From Acidobacteria bacterium RIFCSPLOWO2_12_FULL_66_21 (GTDB lineage: Bacteria > Acidobacteriota > Vicinamibacteria > Vicinamibacterales > 2-12-FULL-66-21): a stretch of DNA of 64,000 nt. How positions within the stretch are numbered: the stretch's first letter is position 1; each line of letters opens with the position of its first letter. Location: contig MELC01000024.1 in assembly GCA_001767455.1 (NCBI GenBank), positions 124,001 to 188,000 of the forward strand, in the 5' to 3' direction. A model generated the notes under the pieces. That model saw nothing but the letters and a program-made list of their open reading frames with translations. It had not been told where the DNA came from and ran no database searches. This document shows positions 35,109 to 43,756 of this stretch, piece after piece. Both the position numbers and the translations under genes were made by a program.

Positions 35109-36202
35109 CGCGTGGCGATCCTCGTCAGGGCGTCCAGGGTCTCCGCCGCGGTGCGGTCCCATGAATAGCGGGCGAGGACGGCGGGCGCGCGGCCGAGGGT
35201 GTCGCTTGCCGCGTCGGGGCTGGTGAGAAAGCGCCGCAGCGCGGCAGCGGCGCCGTCGATATCATCGCGCGCGACGTACACGGCCGCGTCGCCGCAGACT
35301 TCGCGCGCGACCGGCGTGTCGAGAAGCACCGCGGGCACACCGGCCGCCAGCGCCTCGAGCGGCGTGAACCCGAACCCCTCGTATTCCGACAGAAAGGCGA
35401 AGACGGACGCCTGCGCGTAGAGCGCCGCGAGCTGCGCATCCGCCACGTAGTCCAGGAATTCCGTCCGCCGCTCGATGCCTTCCTTGCGCGCGAACGCCCG
35501 CAGGTCCTCGGGGGGCCACGTGCGGTTGTCTCCGACGATGACGAGGCGCGTGCGCGGGAGGTCGGGGGTCGCGCGCGCGAACGCGGCGATCAGATCGGGC
35601 ACGCGGCGCCGATTGAACACGGAGCCCACGTAGAGCACGGTGCCTTCACCCGTCCCGCGCGGAGCCGGCTCGCGCGGAGCGGCGGCCGCGCGCGGTGTCA
35701 GGCCTTGAGGGATCACCCGGATGCGGCCCTCGTCGATGCGCAGGTGCCGGCGAATCTCGTCGCGCGAAAACCGGGACGGAGTCAGGATGACGGCGGCGGT
35801 TTCCGCGGCGCGGCGCGTCAGCCACCGGCGCCGGGCCCCCTCGCGCACGCGGAACCATTCGGGATGCGCGATGAACGAGATGTCGTGAACGGTGACGGCG
35901 ACCGGCACGCCGGTGCCAAGCGGAGCGGTGTACGCAGGGGCGAAAAACACGTCGGGGCGATCCCGCTTCACGGTCCACCGAAGCCACGTCTGCTCCCACA
36001 GGGTCCCCGTCCCGCGTCCACCGACGCGGTGTTCCACGGCCGCCAGCGCCACCTGCGGCGACGCCGGCGCATAGAGGACGAACCGGCAACCGGTGTCGCC
36101 GCTCGTCCACCGGCGCATCAGCTCGCCGAGATAGCGGCCGACGCCGGTGGACTCGCCCAGCAGCTCGCGCGCGTCGACGCCGATGCGGACGGGCGAGGTC
36201 AT
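35105..36202 (-). CDS. GT4-family glycosyltransferase
   Basis: 365 residues. The N-terminus RIGVDARELLGESTGVGRYL is the strand and loop typical of this GT4 subgroup, and TVHDISFIAHPEWF is in the N-terminal domain. The C-terminal domain has VLYVGSVFNRRRVPDLIAAF near 190 and the EX7E motif in FLSEYEGFGFTPLEALAAGVP near 265-280. Overlapping start and stop codons on both sides show that it is in the middle of a tight operon. The donor sugar is unknown. Confidence 0.9.
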   Translation of the reverse strand: MTSPVRIGVDARELLGESTGVGRYLGELMRRWTSGDTGCRFVLYAPASPQVALAAVEHRVGGRGTGTLWEQTWLRWTVKRDRPDVFFAPAYTAPLGTGVPVAVTVHDISFIAHPEWFRVREGARRRWLTRRAAETAAVILTPSRFSRDEIRRHLRIDEGRIRVIPQGLTPRAAAAPREPAPRGTGEGTVLYVGSVFNRRRVPDLIAAFARATPDLPRTRLVIVGDNRTWPPEDLRAFARKEGIERRTEFLDYVADAQLAALYAQASVFAFLSEYEGFGFTPLEALAAGVPAVLLDTPVAREVCGDAAVYVARDDIDGAAAALRRFLTSPDAASDTLGRAPAVLARYSWDRTAAETLDALTRIATR

Positions 36203-37308
36203 CCGCGCGCTCCCCGTCGTTCCAGCGCGGCCTGGTAGGCGGAATACAGCCGCGCCGCGCTCCGGTCCCAGGTGAACTGGGTCGCGCGGCGGATTCCGGC
36301 CTCCGTCAACCTTGCGCGCAGGCCGGCGCTGGTCAGGACCTCCTCCATCGCTCCCGCAATCGCGTCAGGGTCGTCAGGGTCGACGAGTCTGCCGGCCTCA
36401 CCGGCCACTTCGGGAAGCGCGCCCCGGCGCGCCGCGACGACCGGCACCCCGACGGTCATCGCTTCGAGCACCGGCAGGCCGAAGCCTTCCTCGAACGACG
36501 GGAGCACGAGCAGCGATGCCTGCGCGTAGAGTCGCTGCCGTTCCGCGTCCGTGACGTATCCCAGCGCGCGGACTCGTCCGGCAAGCGGCGCCTGGGAAAT
36601 CCGCTCGTAGACCGCGTCGGAACCACGGCCGGCCCTTCCCGCGATCACCAGCGGTGGGGCATCGGGCAATCGCGCAAGGAGCGTCTCGTACGCCCGGAGC
36701 AGCCCCAGCACGTTCTTGCGCGGCTCAATCGTTCCGACGAACAGGATCGGACCGTCAGGCGAGGGCGCGGTCCGGGCCGGCCAGGCCGGGGCGCCAAGCG
36801 GGCACACCACGATGCGGTCCGCGGGCACGCCGAGCCGCTCCTGCACCTGCTCCTTCGTGTAGCTCGAAATGACGACCACGCCATCGGCCGCGCGGGCGTG
36901 CGGACCGACGAGTACCGGGTAGTCGCGTCGGATTTCGGCGGTGGTGTGCTCCGCGTGGTCCAGGAAATAGAGGTCGTAAATGGAAATGAACCGGGCGGCC
37001 TTTCTGGCAGGAAGGAGCAGCGGGTGCATCGACTGTGCGATGTCCAGCGGTCCGGCGAACCATTCGACGGGCGGCCAGGCGAAGCGGTGCCAGGCGAGGT
37101 TCAGCACCCGCACGGGAACCCTCGCATCGACGTGCCTCGCGCCGGGAACGGCATCGCGGGGCAGGCGGTCCCTCCACGAGCTCGAGAATACGGTCAGGGT
37201 ATCCGCGGGCGCGAGCCGGGGGACCAGTGACGTCGCCAGATGGTGGGCGTACTCGCCGGCGCCGGTGCGGGCCGTCAAGGCCGGGCGATAGTCGAGGAGA
37301 ATCCGCAC
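36199..37308 (-). CDS. GT4-family glycosyltransferase, first gene of the minus operon
   Basis: 369 residues from GTG 37308 (MRILLDYRPALTARTGAGEY). The longer frame reaching 38691 is antisense to ugd and rejected. The N-terminal domain includes FISIYDLYFLDHAEHT. The C-terminal domain has ILFVGTIEPRKNVLGLLRAY near 200 and the EX7E motif in LPSFEEGFGLPVLEAMTVGVP near 285-300. It is related to its two GT4 neighbours, which suggests local gene duplication. It is divergent from ugd across 117 bases that must hold promoters for both operons. Confidence 0.9.
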   Translation of the reverse strand: MRILLDYRPALTARTGAGEYAHHLATSLVPRLAPADTLTVFSSSWRDRLPRDAVPGARHVDARVPVRVLNLAWHRFAWPPVEWFAGPLDIAQSMHPLLLPARKAARFISIYDLYFLDHAEHTTAEIRRDYPVLVGPHARAADGVVVISSYTKEQVQERLGVPADRIVVCPLGAPAWPARTAPSPDGPILFVGTIEPRKNVLGLLRAYETLLARLPDAPPLVIAGRAGRGSDAVYERISQAPLAGRVRALGYVTDAERQRLYAQASLLVLPSFEEGFGLPVLEAMTVGVPVVAARRGALPEVAGEAGRLVDPDDPDAIAGAMEEVLTSAGLRARLTEAGIRRATQFTWDRSAARLYSAYQAALERRGARG

Positions 37309-37362
37309 GCGCGGCAAATCGTAGCACAGGGCAAGCGCGCCAAATCCTTGCCGTTCAATAGA

Positions 37363-37392
37363 TTGACACGCTTTTTTCGGCTGTGTTAGCTT
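37363..37392 (+). promoter_or_regulatory. Candidate sigma-70 promoter for ugd and the plus operon
   Basis: A perfect TTGACA (37363-37368) is followed at 17-18 bases by TTAGCT/TAGCTT (37386-37392), with a T-rich spacer. The ugd ATG is 34 bases beyond, after an AAAGGG ribosome site. Confidence 0.55.
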
Positions 37393-37425
37393 TAGCAGTT
37401 TATATACCCCTGAGAAAGGGCTCGG

Positions 37426-38724
37426 ATGAAAATCGCGGTCGTTGGGACTGGTTATGTGGGCCTCGTGGCCGGCGCGTGCTTCGCCGAAAACGGCAACGAG
37501 GTCGTCTGTGTCGACAAGGATCCGGCGAAGATCCGGCTGCTCCAGCGCGGAAAGATCCCGATCTATGAGCCCGGCCTCGAGGAGCTCGTCCGCCGCAACC
37601 GGGCCGAGAAACGGCTGACCTTCACGACCCAGCTCGCGCGCGGCGTGCGACAGGCGCAGATCGTCTTCATTGCCGTCGGCACGCCCACCGGCGAAGACGG
37701 CTCGGCCGACCTCAAGCACGTCCTGGACGTGGCCCGCGAAACGGCCCGCGCGATGAACGGCTACACGGTGATCGTGAACAAGAGCACGGTGCCGGTCGGG
37801 ACGGCCGCGCAGGTGCGCGACGTCATCCGCCGCGAAACCACGCACCCGTTCAGCGTGGTCAGCAACCCCGAGTTCCTGAAACAGGGCGCGGCGATCGAGG
37901 ACTTCATGAAGCCGGACCGCGTGGTGATCGGCGCTGAGGATCCCCGGGCCGCCGACATGATGAAGGAGCTGTACGCGCCCTTCACGCGAACCGGGGCCCC
38001 GGTGATGTTGATGGACTGCCCGAGCGCAGAGCTCTGCAAGTACGCGGCAAATGCGATGCTGGCGACCCGGATCTCGTTCATGAACGAGGTGGCGAACGTC
38101 TGCGAAGCCGTGGGCGCCGACGTCGATCAGGTCCGCCGGGCCGTCGCGGCGGACCGGCGCATCGGGCCGTCCTTCCTCTTTCCGGGTGTGGGGTACGGTG
38201 GAAGCTGTTTCCCAAAGGACGTGAAGGCAATGCTGCGGTTCGCGGCCGACAAGCACTACGCGTTCGAGATTCTCGAGGCGGTCGAAGCCGTGAACGCGCG
38301 CCAGAAGCTGCGCCTGCTGAAGAAGCTGGAGGGGCATTTCGGCGCCCTGAAGGGCAGGCGGATCGCAATCTGGGGACTGGCGTTCAAGCCGCGCACCGAT
38401 GACATGCGGGAAGCCCCCGCAATCCCGCTCATCCAGGGCCTGCTGGAAGCCGGCGCCGCCGTCCAGGCTTACGATCCCGAGGCCGCGAAGGTCGCCAAGA
38501 GCATCTTCGGCTCGCAGATCACGTACGCCGACACCAGCTACGCCGCCTTGACCGGGGCCGACGCCCTGGTCATCGTCACGGAATGGAACGAATTCCGGGA
38601 ACCGGACTTCGGGCGGATGCGCAAGCTCATGCGCAGCCCCGTCATCTTCGACGGGCGGAACCTCTATAATCCCGAGCAGATTCGCGCGCAAGGATTCACC
38701 TACTCGTCGATAGGACGGCCATGA
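37426..38724 (+). CDS. ugd: UDP-glucose 6-dehydrogenase
   Basis: 432 residues. The NAD-binding GTGYVGLVAGACFAE is at residues 7-21 and IYEPGLEELV near 46. The catalytic Cys is in GVGYGGSCFPKDVKA near 259, and the C-terminal UDP-binding domain contains GLAFKPRTDDMREAP near 325. It oxidises UDP-glucose twice to UDP-glucuronate, which UXS (29505-30443) can then decarboxylate to UDP-xylose. It is the first gene of a long plus-strand operon and overlaps galE by four bases. Confidence 0.95.
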   Translation: MKIAVVGTGYVGLVAGACFAENGNEVVCVDKDPAKIRLLQRGKIPIYEPGLEELVRRNRAEKRLTFTTQLARGVRQAQIVFIAVGTPTGEDGSADLKHVLDVARETARAMNGYTVIVNKSTVPVGTAAQVRDVIRRETTHPFSVVSNPEFLKQGAAIEDFMKPDRVVIGAEDPRAADMMKELYAPFTRTGAPVMLMDCPSAELCKYAANAMLATRISFMNEVANVCEAVGADVDQVRRAVAADRRIGPSFLFPGVGYGGSCFPKDVKAMLRFAADKHYAFEILEAVEAVNARQKLRLLKKLEGHFGALKGRRIAIWGLAFKPRTDDMREAPAIPLIQGLLEAGAAVQAYDPEAAKVAKSIFGSQITYADTSYAALTGADALVIVTEWNEFREPDFGRMRKLMRSPVIFDGRNLYNPEQIRAQGFTYSSIGRP

Positions 38725-39722
38725 GCAGCGTTCTCGTGACCGGCGGGGCGGGCTACATCGGCAGCCATGCCGTCAAGGCGCTCCAGGCAAACGGCACCCG
38801 CGCCGTCGTGTACGACAATCTGTCCGCCGGGCATCGCGCCGCCGCGCGCTATGCCTCCGCTCTGGTCGAGGGCGACATCCGCGACACGCCATGCCTGCGC
38901 GAGGCCATGCGCGAGCATCATGTGGACGCCGTCATGCATTTCGCGGCGTGGGCATCGGTCGGCGACTCGGTGCGCGACCCCTCGGGCTATTACAACAACA
39001 ACGTGCTTGGCGCGCTGTCGGTGCTCGACGCGATGGTGGCGGAGCGGATTCCGCATTTCGTCTTTTCGTCGACGGCGGCCGTGTTCGGCAATCCCGTGCG
39101 GACCCCAATCGACGAAACCCACCCGACCGCGCCCATCAACGCCTACGGCGAAACCAAGCTGGCGATCGAACGGGCTCTTCGGCACTACGAGACCGCGTAC
39201 GGGATCCGCTCGATGGCGCTGCGGTATTTCAACGCCGCGGGCGCCGATCCGGATGGGGAGCTGGGCGAGGATCACGCGCCCGAGCGCCACCTCATCCCGC
39301 GCGCGATCGACGCGGCGTTGGGCCGCGACACGTTCGCCATTTTTGGCGACGACTACGACACGCCGGATGGGACGTGCCTGCGGGACTACATCCACGTCAC
39401 CGACCTCGCCTCGGCGCACGTGCTGGCGCTCGACGCGCTCAGGGCGGGCGCCGCTTCGGCCAGGTACAACCTCGGGAACGGGCGGCCGACGTCGGTCAAG
39501 GACGTCGTCGGCTCGGTCGAGCGGGTCCTCGGCAGGAAAGTCCGGGCCGCGGTCGCGCCGCGCCGGCAGGGAGACCCGGCGGTGCTGTTCGCCTCCAGCG
39601 CGCGCATCACGCACGAGCTCGGCTGGACGCCGGCCTTCGAGGACATCGACGTGATCGTCGGCACCGCCTCCCGATGGCGCGACGCCCATCCGCAGGGCTA
39701 CGGTGACAGGACGGCCGCCTGA
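38721..39722 (+). CDS. galE: UDP-glucose 4-epimerase
   Basis: 333 residues. The NAD-binding GGAGYIGSHAVKAL is at residues 8-21. The catalytic Ser region is FSSTAAVFG near 117, and YGETK (YxxxK) is near 141. The ALRYFNAAGADPDGELGEDH and DGTCLRDYIHVTDLA segments are typical of GalE. It interconverts UDP-glucose and UDP-galactose, giving a galactosyl donor for the locus. Its start overlaps the ugd stop, and its stop shares one base with the next start codon. Confidence 0.94.
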   Translation: MSSVLVTGGAGYIGSHAVKALQANGTRAVVYDNLSAGHRAAARYASALVEGDIRDTPCLREAMREHHVDAVMHFAAWASVGDSVRDPSGYYNNNVLGALSVLDAMVAERIPHFVFSSTAAVFGNPVRTPIDETHPTAPINAYGETKLAIERALRHYETAYGIRSMALRYFNAAGADPDGELGEDHAPERHLIPRAIDAALGRDTFAIFGDDYDTPDGTCLRDYIHVTDLASAHVLALDALRAGAASARYNLGNGRPTSVKDVVGSVERVLGRKVRAAVAPRRQGDPAVLFASSARITHELGWTPAFEDIDVIVGTASRWRDAHPQGYGDRTAA

Positions 39723-40432
39723 TGTCGCGCCTCAAAGGGGAGCTGAGGGACCCGCTGCTGTCGGTCGTGATGCCGGCGTACAACGAGCGCACGACCATCG
39801 AGGAGATCGTCCGCCGCGTGCTCGCCGTCGGGATGCGGATCGAGCTCATCGTCGTGGACGACGGGTCGGGCGACGGGACGCGGGAGATCCTGTCACGCCT
39901 TGCCGGAGAGCTGCCGATAAAGCTGGTACTTCAGCCCGCCAACGCGGGGAAAGGGGCCGCGCTGCGCCGCGGGTTCCAGCAGGTGACCGGGGATCTGGTG
40001 ATCGTCCAGGATGCCGATCTGGAATACTCTCCGGAGGAATATCCCGACCTGGTGCAGCTCATCTGTGAAGGGCGGGCCGACGTCGTGTATGGCTCGCGGT
40101 TTCTGGGCCGCCACCGCGTCTTTCTGTTCACGCACTATGTGGGGAACCGGCTTCTGACGCTCATCACCAACGTCCTGTACAACACGATGCTGACGGACAT
40201 GGAAACCTGCTACAAGGTGATGCGCACGGAGGTGCTGCGCTCGATGACGCTCGAATCCGATGGCTTCGGCATCGAGCCGGAGCTGACGGCGAAGATCTTC
40301 AAGCGCCACTACCGGGTGTACGAGGTGCCGATCACCTACGACGGACGCAACTACGACGAGGGAAAGAAGATCACCTGGCGGGACGGCTTCGTCGCGCTAT
40401 GGGTGCTGTTGAAGTACCGGTTCACCGAGTGA
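39722..40432 (+). CDS. GT2 polyprenyl-phosphate glycosyltransferase (DPM1-like)
   Basis: 236 residues without membrane segments. LSVVMPAYNERTTIEEIV opens the GT-A fold, LIVVDDGSGDGTREIL is near 40, and VIVQDADLEYSPEEYPDLV near 98 holds the DxD. ETCYKVMRTEVL near 160 and ITYDGRNYDEGKKITWRDG at the C-terminus match the dolichol-phosphate-mannose-synthase-like family. It probably charges undecaprenyl phosphate with a monosaccharide for periplasmic use, or directly extends a chain. It overlaps both neighbours, consistent with translational coupling. Confidence 0.9.
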   Translation: MSRLKGELRDPLLSVVMPAYNERTTIEEIVRRVLAVGMRIELIVVDDGSGDGTREILSRLAGELPIKLVLQPANAGKGAALRRGFQQVTGDLVIVQDADLEYSPEEYPDLVQLICEGRADVVYGSRFLGRHRVFLFTHYVGNRLLTLITNVLYNTMLTDMETCYKVMRTEVLRSMTLESDGFGIEPELTAKIFKRHYRVYEVPITYDGRNYDEGKKITWRDGFVALWVLLKYRFTE

Positions 40433-42198
40433 ATCCACTCCCGCGCCTGTTTGGGTACGCCCGGCCATACCGCGGGCGCTTGGTCGTCGCGATCGCGGCG
40501 ATGGCCTTCTACGCCGGTGCGTCCGCGTACGTCGCGTACCTGATCCGGCCGCTCATCGACCAGGTGCTGCCCGACCGGCAGCAGCTCGGTCAATGGAGCC
40601 TCGCGATCGTCCTCGCGTACGCCGTCAAGGGTCTTGGCGGATACGCCTCATCGTTCCTGATGACCGACATCGGCCAGCGCGTCGTGCGCGATCTGCGCGA
40701 CCGGCTGTTCCGCCACATTCTCGACCAGTCGGCGAGCTTCTTCAGCCGCAAGACCAGCGGACAGTTGATGTCGCGGATCACCAACGACGTCAACCAGGTC
40801 CAGCAGGCGGTGTCCGAGACGATCGGCGACATGATGCGCGAGGGGCTGGCGCTCGTGGGGTTCGCGGGGTTCATGTTCTTCGTCGACTGGCGGCTCGCGC
40901 TGGTCGCCGTCACGGGCGCGCCGGTCGTCGTCTATCCATTGATCAGGTTCGGCAAGCGCATCCGCAGCACCACCCGGCGCAGCCAGGAAGAGCTCGAGCA
41001 CCTGTCGCACGTGACGGCCGAAGCCTTCACCGGCCACCGCATCGTCAAGGCGTTCGGCGCCGAAGCGCACGAAGAGCATCGGTTCCGGCGCGCGTCCCAG
41101 CGCCTGTATCGCACCAACCTGAAGGTCACGAGCGCGCTCGCGATTCTCCCGCCGCTGATGGAGCTGCTCGGCGGCGGCGCCATCGTGGCGTTGATCTGGT
41201 ACGGCAGCGGGAAGATCGCCCGGCAGGAGCTGACGCAGGGGCAATTCACGTCGTTCGTCGCCGCGGCGTTCATGATGTATGGCCCGGTCAAGAAGCTGAG
41301 CCGCGTGAACGCGGGTCTGCAGCAGGCGATGGCGGCCTCCGAGCGGATTTTCGAGATCCTCGATACGCACTCGGAGGTGAAGGAGCGGCCCTCGGCGCGG
41401 TCGCTGCCCCGGCTGCGAAGGGACATCGAGTTCCGCAACGTCAGCTTCGCGTACGACGATGGGGCCGGGAAGCACGTCCTGCGCGACGTGTCGTTCGGGG
41501 TGCGCGCCGGACAAGTCGTGGCCGTCGTGGGGCTCAGCGGCGCCGGCAAGACGACGCTCGTGAACCTCGTGCCGCGGTTCTATGACGTGACGGGCGGGGC
41601 CATTCTCATCGATGGACTCGACATCCGTGACGTGACGCTGGCATCGCTGCGCGCGCAGGTGGGCATCGTGACCCAGGAGACCGTGCTCTTCGACGAGACG
41701 ATCGCGAGCAACATCGCGTACGGCACGCCGGGCGCCTCGCGCGAGGAGGTCGAGGCGGCGGCACGGGCGGCGCACGCGCACGACTTCATCACGACGCTCC
41801 CGCTGAAATACGAGACGCGGATCGGCGAGCGCGGTCAGAAGCTGTCGGGCGGGCAGCGGCAGCGGCTCGCGATCGCCCGGGCGCTCCTGAAGAACTCGCC
41901 GATCCTGATCCTGGACGAAGCCACGTCGTCGCTGGACGCCGAATCGGAGCAGCTGGTGCAGGACGCGCTGGTGAACCTGATGCGCAACCGCACGTCGTTC
42001 GTCATCGCGCACCGGCTGTCCACGGTCCGGCGCGCCGACGCGATCGTCGTGCTCGAGCGCGGGCGCGTGGCGGAGATCGGACGGCATGAGGATCTGCTCG
42101 CGAAGCCGGGCGGTGTGTATGCGAAGCTGTACGCCTTGCAGATTTTCGAACAGCGGAGCCATGCAGCCGCCCCCGTCCGGCAGGCCCCAGTCTCATGA
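40429..42198 (+). CDS. MsbA-type ABC exporter (lipid-linked glycan flippase candidate)
   Basis: 589 residues, a half-transporter with a six-helix transmembrane domain (about 1-310) fused to an ATPase. Walker A GLSGAGKTT is near 367-375, the ABC signature LSGGQRQRLA near 470, Walker B LILDEATSSLD near 492, and the switch His is in IAHRLSTV. The start is GTG 40429, overlapping the upstream TGA; the frame's extra ten residues upstream belong to the previous gene. MsbA-like proteins flip lipid A cores, and PglK-like ones flip lipid-linked oligosaccharides. As the only exporter in this locus, it is the candidate flippase. Confidence 0.92.
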   Translation: MNPLPRLFGYARPYRGRLVVAIAAMAFYAGASAYVAYLIRPLIDQVLPDRQQLGQWSLAIVLAYAVKGLGGYASSFLMTDIGQRVVRDLRDRLFRHILDQSASFFSRKTSGQLMSRITNDVNQVQQAVSETIGDMMREGLALVGFAGFMFFVDWRLALVAVTGAPVVVYPLIRFGKRIRSTTRRSQEELEHLSHVTAEAFTGHRIVKAFGAEAHEEHRFRRASQRLYRTNLKVTSALAILPPLMELLGGGAIVALIWYGSGKIARQELTQGQFTSFVAAAFMMYGPVKKLSRVNAGLQQAMAASERIFEILDTHSEVKERPSARSLPRLRRDIEFRNVSFAYDDGAGKHVLRDVSFGVRAGQVVAVVGLSGAGKTTLVNLVPRFYDVTGGAILIDGLDIRDVTLASLRAQVGIVTQETVLFDETIASNIAYGTPGASREEVEAAARAAHAHDFITTLPLKYETRIGERGQKLSGGQRQRLAIARALLKNSPILILDEATSSLDAESEQLVQDALVNLMRNRTSFVIAHRLSTVRRADAIVVLERGRVAEIGRHEDLLAKPGGVYAKLYALQIFEQRSHAAAPVRQAPVS

Positions 42199-43088
42199 TT
42201 AAGAGCATGACCGGCTTCGCGTCGCTGACGCGGGACGACGAAGCCGCCAGCATCGGCGTGACGGTGAAATCGGTCAACCACCGCTTCCTGGATCTGCAGC
42301 TTCGGACGCCGCCGTCGCTGGCGCCGATCGAAAGCCAGTTGCGCGCGCTCGTGCAGCGGCACGTGGGGCGCGGGCGCGTCGAATTGAGCGTGTCGATCCA
42401 GCAGCGCCGGACGCCCGCGATCGACGTCGAGCTGAACCAGACGTTCCTCGCCGCGCTCGGCGCCGCGCTCGACCGCGCGCGCGAGGCGGGCTACATCGCC
42501 GGCGCCATGACGCCCGGCGATCTGCTGCGGTTTCCCCAGGCGCTCTCGATTCGCGAGCGCGCGGAGGAGCCGGGGGAGGGGGCTGTCGAGGCCATCGCCG
42601 GACGCGTGGAAGCGGCGGTCGATGCCGCGCTCGACGAGCTCGACTCGATGCGCGCGACCGAAGGGGGCTACCTGCGCGCGGACCTCGATCGCCGCCGCGC
42701 CGCGCTCGGGGAGATGTTCGAGCGGCTCCACGCCGCCGCCGGACGCGGCATGGCCGGGCTCCAGGCGCAGCTCGAAGAACGGGTCCGCGCCCTGAAGGCG
42801 GATGCGCTCGCCGACGAGTCGGCCATCGCGCAGGAAATCGCGAGGTTCGTCGGGCGCTCCGACATCACGGAGGAAGTCGTCCGGTTCCGCGGACACCTGG
42901 ACCACTGGCAGGCGCTGTCCGACAGCCCCGAGCCGTGCGGGCGCAAGCTGGATTTCCTGCTGCAGGAGATGAACCGCGAGGTCAACACCGTTGGGTCGAA
43001 GGCGGAAGGGCCCGACGTGTCCGAGATCGTCGTGGCGTTGAAGGCGGAGCTCGAGAAGATGCGGGAGCAGGTTCAGAATGTCGAGTGA
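42195..43088 (+). CDS. yicC: YicC-family endoribonuclease
   Basis: 297 residues of usual length. MIKSMTGFASL at the N-terminus, KSVNHRFLDLQLRTP near 28 and the C-terminal block GRKLDFLLQEMNREVNTVGSKA are the diagnostic motifs of YicC. The family has been described as a stress-linked RNA nuclease. The middle helical region is highly charged. It starts within the msbA stop (ATGA) and overlaps gmk by 11 bases. A yicC-gmk order is common in bacteria, which supports both assignments. Confidence 0.93.
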   Translation: MIKSMTGFASLTRDDEAASIGVTVKSVNHRFLDLQLRTPPSLAPIESQLRALVQRHVGRGRVELSVSIQQRRTPAIDVELNQTFLAALGAALDRAREAGYIAGAMTPGDLLRFPQALSIRERAEEPGEGAVEAIAGRVEAAVDAALDELDSMRATEGGYLRADLDRRRAALGEMFERLHAAAGRGMAGLQAQLEERVRALKADALADESAIAQEIARFVGRSDITEEVVRFRGHLDHWQALSDSPEPCGRKLDFLLQEMNREVNTVGSKAEGPDVSEIVVALKAELEKMREQVQNVE

Positions 43089-43728
43089 TGCCTGGTGCGG
43101 CGCCGAGCGCCGGGGCCTGCTCTTCGTGGTCTCGGCCCCGTCCGGCACGGGCAAGACGACGGTCGTGGAGCGGCTGATCCATCGCGTCGGCGATCTGTCG
43201 ATGTCGCGCTCCTACACGTCGCGTCCCGCGCGGCCGGGCGAAGCGGACGGCGTGGACTATAATTTCATCAGCCGCGCGCGCTTCGAGAGCATGGTGGGCG
43301 CGAACGCGTTCCTCGAGTGGGCGGACGTGTTCGGCAACCTGTACGGCACGTGCGCGGACGACGCCGAGCGCGAGTTGTCGGGCGGCCGCGATCTGGTGCT
43401 CGTCATCGACGTCCAGGGGGCGCGGCAGGTGCGCGACCGCTGCGCCGGCACGGTCGGCGTGTTCGTGCTGCCGCCGTCGTTCGAGGCGCTCGAGCAGCGC
43501 CTCCGGGGACGCAGCAAGGACTCGGAGGAAGCGGTTCAGCGCCGCCTGGCGACGGCACGGGCCGAAGTCGCCGCCTTCGCCGAGTACGATTACGTCATCG
43601 TCAACGACGAGCTCGAGGCGTGCGTCGAGCGCCTGCGGGCCATCGTGCTCGCCGAGCGTTCGCGCCTGCGATGCATGCAGGGCAGGGCCGAGCGCGTCGT
43701 GGCGACCTTCGCGGCGGCGAACGGCTGA
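43078..43728 (+). CDS. gmk: Guanylate kinase
   Basis: 216 residues. The P-loop is SAPSGTGKTTVVERL at about 19-33, followed by SRSYTSRPARPGEADGVDYN near 43, which binds GMP, and GTCADDAERELSGG. The lid region is RLRGRSKDSEEAVQRRL. It phosphorylates GMP to GDP. It overlaps yicC. The spot where rpoZ often lies (between gmk and coaBC) holds only 28 bases here. Confidence 0.95.
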   Translation: MSSDAWCGAERRGLLFVVSAPSGTGKTTVVERLIHRVGDLSMSRSYTSRPARPGEADGVDYNFISRARFESMVGANAFLEWADVFGNLYGTCADDAERELSGGRDLVLVIDVQGARQVRDRCAGTVGVFVLPPSFEALEQRLRGRSKDSEEAVQRRLATARAEVAAFAEYDYVIVNDELEACVERLRAIVLAERSRLRCMQGRAERVVATFAAANG

Positions 43729-43756
43729 CGGCGCGGCTCGAAAGGACTGGAACGCG

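Noticed and set aside
37309-38691. 830-residue minus-strand frame covering the first glycosyltransferase and beyond
   Set aside because: The part above 37308 is antisense to ugd, and the GT4 N-terminal strand begins at GTG 37308.
43729-43756. rpoZ between gmk and coaBC
   Set aside because: Only 28 bases separate the genes; rpoZ must be elsewhere if present.
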